This document shows, one piece after another, positions 33,701 to 45,700 of a DNA stretch of 64,000 nucleotides (positions within the stretch are counted from its first letter, which is position 1; the number at the start of each line of letters is the position of its first letter). The notes below the pieces were generated by a model, which did not search any database, was not told where the DNA came from, and saw only the letters and a program-made list of their open reading frames with translations. Source of the stretch: CAIQQQ01 sp040399685 (GTDB lineage Bacteria > Pseudomonadota > Alphaproteobacteria > Acetobacterales > Acetobacteraceae); contig JBBART010000006.1 of assembly GCA_040399685.1 (NCBI GenBank), positions 1 through 64,000 of the forward strand, read 5' to 3'. Position numbers and translations under genes: made by a program.

Positions 33701-36700
33701 GCTGTGGCATGGCTCGCCTCCAGCGCGGCGGCAAGGCTCGCCAGCGTGGGATGCTCCAACGCCAGTGTGTTGGGCAACGGCCCCAGCGTGCTCGCCAGCG
33801 TCTCGGCCAACTGGACCGCACTGACAGAATCCATGCCGTAGCGGTCGAACGTTTCATCGGGATCGATCCGCGCAGGGTCGATCAACAGCACCGCCGCCAT
33901 GGCCGCACGCACCAGTTCGGCCATGCTCCGCGTCGGCTTCGTTTGTGCCATCGGCAGGGGGCGCAACACGGCCGGGGCGATGACGGCACGCAACCGTGCA
34001 TGATCGCCGTCGAGGACCAACACCTGCGCATGGCCAGCCTTGGCCAGGCCCAGTGCTGCATTCAGTGCTGCCATGGCAGGTGCTGTGTCCAGCGGGGATG
34101 CGCCGACCGATCGCTCCATGGCCGCGATCATGGCATCGGGCATGCGCATGCCGCCCTCGCGCCAATATGGCCAATCGATCGACAGCGTTGCGCCACATCG
34201 TTCACCGCATGCCACCAGGGCGTTGCGCGCCGCAGCGAAGGCGTCGAGGAAAGCGTTGGCGGTGGCATAATCCGCCTGCCCGGCATTGCCGAGCGCGCCC
34301 GCGGCTGAGGCAAACAGCAGCATGATATCCAGAGTCAGCCCGGCCGTGGCTGCATCCAGATTGACCGCGCCGGCCACCTTGGCGGACAGCACGGTGCGAA
34401 TTTCAGCTGCTGACTTGCCCGCCAAACCACGGTCGCGGGTCATGCCAGCCGCGTGCACCACCCCGTCCAGCTTTCCGTGGCTGCGGACGATCGAGGCCAC
34501 CAAGGCGGCAACGGCAGTGGCGTCTGTCACATCGCAGGCCTGATGGATCACGGTGGCATCGCCAGCATCAAACCCACCCGACAGCGTCCGGCTCGCGAGC
34601 ACCAGCACGGTGCTGCGCGCGTGGCGGGCGATTTCACGGCACAGGAGTTGGCCCAAGCCACCGGTGCCGCCCGTGATCAGGTAGACCCCGTGATCCTTCC
34701 AAAGCGATGTGGCCGGTGGCACGGGCGGTGCGGCCCAGTGGCGCACCAAACGCCGGTGCCGCTGATAGCGAATGTCAGTGTCAGCGGAATGCCGCTCCGC
34801 GTGCAGAATGGTGGCGACCGGTGGCGCCGTCGGATCGAGCCCTATGATCTGCCCGCGCAGGGTTGGCCGCTCATGACAGGCGCTGCGCAGCATGCCGCCC
34901 AGCGCCTCCGGCAGACCGGGATCATCGGTGAGTGGCACGACCAGTTGCACCAGAACCTTGTGGGTGGCCGCGAGCAAAGGACGCAGCACCTCGGCAAAGC
35001 CGACGGCGTAGGCGGCCAAACGGCCTGCCGCGTCGGTTTCGTCGGGCACCAGGATATGCGTGCTGGCACCATCGCGGCTTTCTGCGGAGACCTGTCCACA
35101 CAAGACGACCACGCTCTGCTCGTCCTGATGGGCAAGGTCCGCACTGGCCATGCGGGGTTGCCAGTCCGGCGTGAACAGCAGCGGCAGTCGCACCGCCGAC
35201 ACGGCGATCTCGGGGGCGAACCAGTGGCGCTCCCTCGAAAACGGATAGGTGGGCAAGGCGATGCGGCATGGCGGCCCGTCGCGCAAATGGTCCCAACTGA
35301 TCTGGGCTCCATCCACCCAGCCGGCAGCCACGGCATCGAGATCCCGCATATGCGCAGGATCAACGGCAACGCCGGGCCGTCGCACACCGCGATACAGATT
35401 GGCCGCCACTCCCTGCCCAAGGGCCGTGCGCAACGTGTGACGCAACGCAGCAGCATTGGTGGCGACGACGGCAACGCGGTGCTCGAAGGCTTCCCGCCCC
35501 TCCTGCAGGGTGAAGGCAGCGCCCGCAAGGTCGTCGACATCGGCATCCAGAAAGTTCTGGATCACCCGCCCCAGCGCGGCATCGTCCCGTGCGGAGAACA
35601 CAAACACGCGCCGCGTGTCCGGCGTTGCAGCGCGCGACGACGCGCGATGCTCGGCAATCACCAGATGCGCGTTCGACCCGCCCGCCCCGAACGAGGACAG
35701 GCCGGCGATGCGCGGCCGCACACCGGTCTGGGGCCAGGGCGCCAAGACTTGCTGGACGTGCAACCCTGCGGCCGCGAAGTCGATATGCGGATTGAGCGTC
35801 TCGGCATGCAGCGACGGCACCAACATGCCGTGTTGCAACTGCAACAGCACCTTGCTGAGGCCGGCAATGCCAGCAGCACTTTCGCAATGGCCAATATTCG
35901 ATTTCACCGACCCGATGGCGATCGGTGTACCCCGCTCGCCTCCCAACGCCGCTGACAGCGCCGCCACCTCGATGGGGTCGCCGAGTGCTGTGCCGGTTCC
36001 GTGCGCCTCGATGTAGGAGATCTCATCGGATTCCACGCCCGCGGCAGCCATGGCACGGGAGATGACCTCACGTTGCGCGTGCGGATTCGGCACAGTGTAG
36101 CCGTTTGTCTTGCCGCCGTGATTGAGCGCCGAGCCACGGATGGTGGCGTAGACGCGATCCCCATCCTCGACAGCGCGTGACAGCGGCTTCAGCAGAACCG
36201 CGCCGACGCCCTCCCCGGGCACATAGCCATCGCCACCCCGCCCAAAGCTTGCGCAGCGGCCGTTCGAGGATGTGAAGCGCCCCTGCGAGAGCGCCAGATA
36301 CTTGTTGGGGTGCAGATTGAGGTTCACGCCGCCCACCAGCGCCACCTCGCAACCACCCGCACGCAAGCTGTCGCAGGCGAGATGGATCGCCGTCAGCGAG
36401 GACGAGCACATGCTGTCCACCGCCAGGCTGGGGCCATTCAGGCCGCAGAGATACGAGACGCGATTGGCAATCGTCGCTGCACTCGCCCCCAGCACAAGCG
36501 GATCGCCCGCAGCCGTGCGTTCAGCCGCATAAAGCTGATATTCGCTGTACATGACGCCGACGAACACGCCTGCCACAGTGCCCGCCAGCGCAGCGCGAGT
36601 GTAGCCGGCATCCTCGATCGTCTCCCAGGCGCATTGCAGGAACAGCCGCTCCTGCGGGTCCATGAAATCGGCCTCACGCGGGGAGATGTTGAAGAACGAG

Positions 36701-39700
36701 GCGTCGAAGCGGTCCACACCGTCGAGAAAGCCGCCCCATTTGCTGTTCGTCTTGCCCGGTTGGCGCACCGGATCGAACCACTTGCCGTGGTCCCAGCGGC
36801 TGGGCGGAACCTCCGTGATCCCGTCACGCCCGTTCGCCAGATTGTCCCAGAACGCAGCCAGGGTCGGAGCACCCGGATAGCGCCCGGCCAGACCGATGAT
36901 CGCGATGGGCTCATTCGGAAGCGCTGCCGTCCTGGCCTCCGTCCGCCGCAGCAGCGGCTGGGAGGGGATCAGCGGCGCCTTGGGCACCACGACATGCCCC
37001 AACACCGCCGCCAGCCTATCCGGATGCGCCTTGCAGAAATAATCCGACAGCGCATCAAGCGTCGCGTGTTCAAAGAACAGCGTCTTCGAGAGCGTTCCGA
37101 AATCCTGCTCCAGCCGCTCCGTGAGGTGGGTGATCAGGACTGAGTCGATGCCATACGCGTCCAACGGCGCCGCCGGCTCGATCGACTGCGGCGCGACCTG
37201 GGTGGCTTCTGACAGCAGCCCCACCAGATAGGCCGACGCCTGCACCCGCAGGGTCGGATCGGCCTTCACGGCGGGCTTCACAGGTCCGGCTGTCGGACCA
37301 TTCATGAACCGCACCGCCAATCCGCGCACACGCACACAGATTGTTCCATCTTCGCTGGCAAGATCAATGTCCAGCCGGCGAACAGCGCCCTCGATCTGCC
37401 GGGCCCGAACATGCGCCCACATCCGCGCCGTGGTCGGCCCGAGCAGATCCAGCCGGTCAATCGAGAACGGCAGGGCCGTGCCGCCGTTATGTGCCTCGCT
37501 CAGCCCCAGGCAGGCCTGAAAGGCACCGTCCAGCATGGCCGGATGCACACCCCAGAGCCCAGCGTCCTCGGGCCGATGCAGTTCGGCCAGCACTTCCCGG
37601 TTGGAGGCGCGCAGCCCGACGACGCTGCGATAACACGGGCCGTAATGCATGCCGAGCGCGGCAAAACGGTCATAGAGCCAGGCGGCGGAGTGCTCTCGGT
37701 CACAACGCCCCGCAATGGCATCCACGTCCAGGACAGCAACCGGATCGGCCGCGATCACACCCACCACCGCTTGCGCGTGCGCCACACCATTGGCCATCAC
37801 CCGCACGGCTGGGCTGTCGACGTCCACGCGAAGCTCGGTGCAAGGCGGCACCATCACCGGCTTGATCCAGACGATCTGCCCCAAAGACGCCGGGAACGCA
37901 TCGCCCGCCACAGCCTGACGCGCCAGTTCCAGAATCATCGCACCTGCCACAAGGCAGGCGCCCTGCACTCGATGATCGCGCAGCATCGGATCGCTGGGGT
38001 CCAGAGGCAGTGTCGCCGCTGCTTTGGCTGCGGTTTGAGCAGGCGCAACCGCCTCCGGTATTAGCCCCGGCGTCTCCTGGCTGAACGGATATGTCGGCAG
38101 GCGAAGGCGGCGATGCGCTACGCCATGCAATCCGGCCCAATCCACCAACCCGCCGCGCACCCAATGCGCCGCCAAGGCGTGCAGATCGTCACCCCGCGGT
38201 TGCTCCAGTTGCCGCACGCTCGGCAATGCCGCGCGGCCGACGACGGGGCGCCCGACGTCTCCGCGCAGGAAGCCTTGCAACTGCGCCCGCAGATCCGCCA
38301 GCGAGTTCACCACAACAGCCAGTCTTTCGCGCAACGGTGCACGCCCAACTTGCAGTGTATATTCCAGATCAGGCAGTTCAGCGGGATTGAACGCGCCGGA
38401 ATCCAGCACGGCGAGCAACTGGCGCACCTGATCCGCCAGTCGTTCCGGCGAATGGGCTGACAGCACCACCAGTGCCAGACCTTGTGCACGTGCTGCGACA
38501 GCGGCGACAGGCGCCTCCTCCAGCACCACATGGGCGTTCACGCCACCGAACCCAAAGCCGCTGATGCCGGCACGACGCGGCAGCACGCGGCCCGCATCGT
38601 CATGCGGCGGCGGCCAGTCCTGCAAAGCCTTCACAACGTAGAAAGGTGTGCCCTCGAACTTGATGTAGGGATTGGGCGGCTCGGCATGCAGGCTCGGCGC
38701 CAGCACGCCGTGGCGCATCTGCAACAACACCTTGATCGTGCCGGCAACACCTGCCGCCAGTTCCAAATGGCCGATGCCGGACTTCACAGCCCCGATGCCG
38801 CACCAGGCCGCTGCGGCCGGTGTCGGATTGAGTGCGCCGAAGGCAGCGACCAGCGCATTGACCTCCACCGGATCGCCAAGGGCCGTGCCCGTGCCATGCG
38901 CCTCGATATACCCCACCGACGCCACATCCACCCCGGCAGCGCGATAGGCCTGCCGCAGCAAGGCGGCCTGTGCGTCGGTGTTCGGCGCCGTCAGGGAGTT
39001 CGCGTGCCCGCCATGGTTGATCGCGCTGCCACGGATGATCGCGTAAACCGGATCACCGTCGCGTTGCGCGGCCGACAGGGGCTTGAGGAACAACATCCCC
39101 ACGCCTTCCCCACGCGCATAGCCGTTCGCGTTGGCCGAGAAGGTATGACAGCGCCCATCCGGAGACAGCATCCCGGCCTTGCTGAAACTCAGATGCCCTT
39201 CGGGCGTGACCATGGTGTTGACGCCGCCGGCCAACGCCATCTCGCAATCGCCGGCCCGGATGGCCTGCACCGCGCGATGGATCGCCACCAGGGAACTCGA
39301 ACAGGCTGTTTCCACCGGCTCGCTGGGGCCATGCAGATCCAGAAAGAAGCTGATGCGGTTCGGCCCCACCGACGGCACGCTTCCAGTCGCGACATAACCA
39401 CCGCCCTGCCCCGCCTCGTCCGCGCCAGGGCTGAAGCCACTGGAGGCGGTGGCAACGAACACGCCCACCGCGCGACCAGCCAGGCTGCGCGGCGAATGAC
39501 CAGAATCCTCGATGGCCTTCCAGGCATGTATCAGCATCAGCCTCTGCTGCGGGTCCATCAGCGCGGCTTCACGCGGTGAGATGCCAAAGAACAGCGGATC
39601 GAAGGCCAGGACGTTGTCGATGAAGCCGCCCCAGCGGATGTTGGTGCGCCGGCTGTCATGTCTGGGATCGCCGTCAAGCGCGCGCCAGTCCCAGCGATCG

Positions 39701-42700
39701 GGCGGAATTTCCGAGATGGCATCGACGCCGTCGCGCAGGTTGCGCCAGAACTGCTCCGCATCCGGCGCACCGGGGAAACAGCAACTGAGCCCGACGATGG
39801 CGATAGGGTCGTCCTGCACCGCCACGGTGCCAAACGGGCCCGGAGCGACAACCGAAGGCTCGCGCGTGGGTTGGATGACGTGCTCGGCCATGTGCCGCGC
39901 GAGCCGCCCGAGTGTGGAGAACTCGAACAGATCAGCGGGCGTGAGCGACACGCCAAAGGCGGCATTGACCTGGGTTGCAAAGGTGGTGAGGCCGATTGAA
40001 TCAAATCCAAAGTCACCAAATGCGCTGTCTGGATCGAGATCCTCGGCAGCAGCCTCCAGCAGTCGAGCTGCGATATCGGTCAGGCGTGGCAAGCAATCAA
40101 TGGCCGGAACCGACGGCCTCGGCATGGGCGAAGAGACCTGCGGCACCGCCAGGCGCGACGGTTCCACAGCGCCCCGGTGCACCCAATGCCGGGTGGCAGC
40201 CAATGGCAGGCCCGGCAAGCGCACGCGGCACGGTCGCGCACCGGCATACAAAGCGGCGAAATCGAAGGCGAAGCCGCGCACCCACAAGAGCAACAGAAGA
40301 TCATATCGCCCACGCGCCGGCAGGGTCGTGAGTGCTGCGCGAACGGCCTCATCACTGTCGAGCAGCGCCAATGTTGCCCGGTTGGGCCGAATTTGGCCTT
40401 GCTCGACGCCATCCAGACGTCCAGCCGCGATCGCTTCCAGTCGTGCCATCAGGTCCTGGCGATTTTGGCACATGAAGGCGAGACGATGTTCCATCCCGTC
40501 ACGGCAACATTGCAGCGTGTAGGCAATATCGGCCGCCGTCACGTCCGCTGGCATCCCGGGCACGGCATCGCGCAGCGTGACCACCCACGCGGCCAATTGC
40601 GCCTCGCTGCGCGCTGACAGCACGATCAGGCAGGGCGCGTCCGGCAGCGGGCTGGCGGAGTGCAGTGCCTGATATTCCTCCAGCACCACATGCGCGTTGC
40701 TGCCGCCAAAGCCAAAGCTGCTGACGCCCGCGCGCCGTGGCAAAACATTCCCGGCGGCGTCGCGTGCCGGCACCCAGGGCTGGTATTGCTGCACAAGCCG
40801 GAACGGACTGCCCGGCAGGGCCAGCAGCTTGTTCGGCGTGGCACAGTGCAGCGACTGCGCCAGCATGCCATGGCGCATTTGCAGCAGAACTTTGGTGACC
40901 CCGGCAATGCCCGCGGCCAGTTCCAGATGCCCTATATTGGACTTCACCGACCCCAGGCCGCATTGCATCGGCGGCGCCGGCCCAAACCGCGCTTCGGCAT
41001 CGGATACCAGTTCGCCAAAGGCTGCGATCAGTGCCGCGGTCTCAATCGGATCGCCCAGCGGCGTGCCGGTGCCATGCGCTTCGATATAGCCCACGCTGCG
41101 CGGATCAAACCCGGCCTGACGATAGGCCCTGCGCAAGAGGGATGACTGTGCGACAGGATTTGGCGCTGTCAACGAATTGGCGCGACCACCGTGATTTTCC
41201 GCACTCGCACGGACGACCGCGAGAATGGTGTCCCCATCACGCTCGGCATCTCGCAACGACTTGAGCAGCACAAGCCCGCCGCCTTCGCCGCGTCCGTATC
41301 CGTTGGCGCCGTCGGCAAAGGATTTGCTGCGCCCATCAGGCGCCAACATGCCGGCTTTGGTGAATCCTTCGAACGAATCAACCGACAGCAGGGCGTTGAT
41401 GCCGCCCGCAATGGCCACGTCGCACTCGCCGGCGCGGATCGCGGACACCGCGCGATGGATCGCCACCAACGCGCTGGAGCAGGCGGTTTCCAAGGCCACG
41501 CTGGGGCCGGTGAAGTTGAAATGAAAGCTGATGCGGTTGGGCGCCACCGAGGGCGCAAGCCCTGTCATCGCCTGTGCTTCCACCGGGCCGCCGGCCGCCG
41601 CAAGCAACCGGCCATAGCCGGTGTCAGCAATGCCGACGAACACGCCAACGGGCGCGCCCCACAGCCGGTGCGGCGCAATATTGGCGTCTTCCAACAGTCG
41701 CCATGCAAGTGTGAGCAGCAAGCGCTGCTGCGGGTCCATCATGCGCGCCTCGGCTGCCGACTGGCCAAAGAAGGCTGCGTCGAACTGGTCGATGCCGTCG
41801 ATGAATCCGCCCTGCAGCGCCTGCCCCGGCCCGCGTCGCCACTCTGGCATCACATCGATGCAATCACGCCCTTCGCGCAGCACGTCCCACAACGCGTCGG
41901 GGTCCTTGGCGCCGGGGAACACGCCACTCAAACCAATGATGGCGATGGCGTCAGGCTCCCGTGAGGACGCCGCAAGAGCGATTGGCGCGACCGGCGCCGC
42001 TGTGGAGACGGGCGGCATATCAGGCGCCACGGCGACCAGTGCTGCGAACGCGGTCATCACCTCCGGCAACAGGGCAAGATGACCGGCCAGCCGGGCCAAG
42101 GTCGTGTGTTCAAAAAACAAAGTTGGCGTCAGCGACAGATCGAAGCGCTGGTTCAGCGCGTCAGCAAATTGAGTGAACGATATAGAATCAAAACCATATT
42201 CATTGAATTCAATGTCCGGCGCCAGATCCTCCGGCGACACCTTCAACAGACGTGAAACCATCACCTCAAGCGCGCCCACGACAGCGCGCCGCACAGCACC
42301 GGTATCGGCCTGACGCGGCACGGCCGCTGCTGCCGGCAACGGGTTGAGCATGCGTTCGATGCGGGTGGGGTCGCCCGCCGCCACCAGCACCTGGGATTCA
42401 TCGCCCGCCAAGATCAGATCAAGCGCCGCCATGGCGGTTTCTGTCGGCAAGGCAACCAGACCAGTGCTGGCCGTCATCGCCTGTTCAAGCTGTGCCGGCA
42501 TCCGGATGCCGCCGTCCTGCCACAAGGGCCAGTCGATCGCGATGGTGCGGCCATGCCGAAGACCATCGGCACGTCGCGCCTCTCGCCAGGCAGCGAAACC
42601 ATCCAGAAACGCGTTGGCCGTCGCATAATCCGCCTGGCCCGGACTGCCGAGGGCACCGGCGAGTGAAGCAAACACGACGAACAAGGCGAGTGGCTCGTTG

Positions 42701-45700
42701 CCGATCGCCCCATCCAGCGCCAGCGTGCCCGCGACTTTCGGGGCGAGCACTGCGGCCAGCGTTTCCGGCGTCTTGTCGCGCAAGACACCGTCATGCGTGA
42801 GACCTGCGGCATGGAGCACGACGTCCAGCCGACCATGGCGTTGGCGAATATCAGCCACGCAGGCCGCAACGGCTGCAGCGTCGGTCACATCGAGCACGTG
42901 ATGCACCACCTGGGCGCCCTGCGTGCGGTTAAGTCCGCGCAGCCATGTTTCAGCCGTCGCATCAGGCGCGGTTCGACCGGTCAGCACCACCACGGCATCG
43001 CGGCTGCGCGTGACAATATCGTCCGCAAGCAGACGGCCAATGCGGCCGAGGCCACCGGTGATGAGCGTGACCGCATTGTCCTGCCAGCCGGTTTTGGCCG
43101 TGCGATGCGGTGGCTTTTGCCAGGTCAGCATCAACAATCCATCGGGACCGGCGCGCAGTTCCGTCAGATCTGGAAGCGATGCCGCATGGTCGAGCCACGC
43201 AGCCAGCGTGTCAGCGGACGCCTCATCCGGAACCATGACCAACTGGGCATGAAGGCGCGGAAACTCCAGACGCGCGGCCCGCACCATGCCGGCCAAGCCC
43301 CCAAGCATGGGCCCGGATTTTGGCACCGCCACCTGCACCACTCCCTCGCGTTGGGATGCTGCCTGCAGAAGCGCGAGGACGATCTGAGCATGACCCGCAA
43401 AATCATCTTGGGAAGCGGCGGATGGAATGCAGTTCCAGCCGGGCCGGGCGCTCGCCACGGCTGCAGCGACGTTGGACATGCCACAGAACAACACCGTGCG
43501 CGAAGCGGCAGGGGGCAGCACCGCCCGTGCGGGTGCGGCGGACCAGTCCGGCACGTAGAGCAAGGGCGGCAACGCGGTCCCGCTCTCGGCAGCCTTCACG
43601 CTGCGATCCCGCGTCGTGAAGCCGCGAAACCGGGCGCACAGGACACCGTTTGCATCCAAGAGGTCCAGATCCGCTATGCGTTGACCGGCCGCAGCCGTCC
43701 CGGCGCGAATGTGCACCACCATATCCGCCGTGCAAGGGCGCAGCACTTCGAGGCGCTCCAGCGCGAACGGCAATCCGGGCTCGGCGTCGGTCCCGGCGGC
43801 CAGCGCCAACGCGGCTTGAAACGCGCCGTCCGCCAGGCTGGGATGCAGCACAAAACCATCCAGCGATACGCGCTCTGGCAAACGAAGCCGCGCCAGCACC
43901 ACGCCATCACCATACGACACGGAAACGACCGCACGATGTGCGGGGCCATACGCCAGGCCCATTCCGGCACAGCTTTGATAGAACGCGTCGATGGCCATCC
44001 GGCCGGACAAGGCGGCTTCAATCGCATCGATATCGGTTGCTTCGAAAGCCGGCGCGGCTCCGCCCGTTTCAATGCGGGCCTGGGCATAGAGATGATTTTG
44101 GCCATCGACCTCGCCCTCCAGCGTGACCAACGGACGCCGCCCATCACGCTTAATCGTCAGTTTGACGACGCGGGCGACCCGCACCTGCAGCGGCGCCAGC
44201 CAGATCACCTGGCGCAGCACCGACGGCAACCCGGCACGACGCGCCGCCTCGCTCAGGAGTTCCAACGCCATCACCCCCGGCAGGACCGGCACGCCGCCCA
44301 CCACATGGTCGCGCAGGAAGAAAGATTCCGGCTCAAGTCGCATATGCCAGGCATCCACGCCCACCGATTCCAGCGTCGGCGCGGCCTGTTGCGGCAGCCA
44401 AAAACGGGTCAGCGCAAAGGGATAGGGCGGCAGTTCCACCCGACGCCGTGGCAGGGGATGCAGGATTTTCCAATCGACCGCGCCGCCATGCGTCCAGGCG
44501 GTTGCGATGCTGGTCAGATCGGCATCGGCTGGGATCGCGGGCATCGCCTTGCGGGCCGTCTGAATCGCCGCATGCTGGCCCGCGCCGATAGCCGCCAGGG
44601 CGCGGCGCAGCGCAGGCACGCTGTCAACCACCACGGCCAGCCGGGTCCGCAGCGCGTCGCGCCCGAGCTGCAAGGTGAAGGCAAGATCGCCAAGATAGGC
44701 TTGCGGGTCACGATCGAGATAATCGTCCAGCCGCGCCACCATGCGCAGCAATGCCGGCTCGTCGCGGGCAGAAAGAGGAATGATCTGCGGGCCGGCGGCC
44801 GTGCCCGGCCTCGTTGCCGCCTGATATTCCTCCAGCACGACATGGGCATTGGCGCCACCCGCGCCGAACGAACTGACCCCGGCGCGACGTGGCGCGGGAA
44901 GGCCGTTGATGATGGGCCTGTCCCATGGCTGCTCGGTGTCGAGCAGGAAGAACGGGCTGGCGGTGAGTTCGATCAACGGGTTCGGCGGGGTGCAATGCAG
45001 GCTGCGATAGCGCCGGCCATCGCGCAGGGCCATCAGCACCTTGATCACCCCGGCGATACCGGCGGCGGTCTCGGTGTGGCCGATATTCGACTTGACCGAT
45101 CCCAGCCCGCAATACGGCACAACCGGCGAAGGCAGGTCCCGCTCGGCAAAGAGTGCGGCAAACGCGGTCTTGAGGCCATCGATCTCCACCGGATCGCCCA
45201 GCTTGGTCCCGGTGCCGTGGCATTCGATCATGCCCACGCTGCGGGGATCGATGCCGGCCTGGCTGTAGGCATCGATCAACAGGCGCGCCTGGGCCGCCGG
45301 ATTGGGCGCCGTGAGAGACGAGCCGTGGCCACCATGGTTCTCGGCCGACCCGCGGATGACCGCCAGAATGGGATTGCCGTCGCGCTCGGCCAGATCCAGG
45401 CGCTTGAGCAGAACCGCCCCCACGCCATCGCCCCTGGCGTAGCCGTTGGCGGCGGCGCCGAACGTTTTGCAGCGACCGTCCGGCGCCAACATGCCAACAC
45501 GCGAGAAAAGAATGTGCTGCATCGGCGTCAGCATCAGGTTGGAGCCGCCGACAATGGCCATCTCGCAGCCTTCGTGACGGATGCTGAGCACCGCACGATG
45601 CAAGGCGACAAGTGAACTGGAACAGGCGGTGTCGACAACCTGGCTGGGGCCGTGCAGGTCGAGCAGAAAGGACAGTCGGTTGGCGCAGAAGGCGTGCCCA

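Noticed and set aside
42793..45615. Long plus-strand open frame (about 940 codons) opposite the terminal synthase
   Set aside because: It is antisense to KS, DH and KR domains with recognisable motifs; long antisense frames are expected in high-GC DNA. No family resemblance and a Gln/His/Arg-heavy composition.
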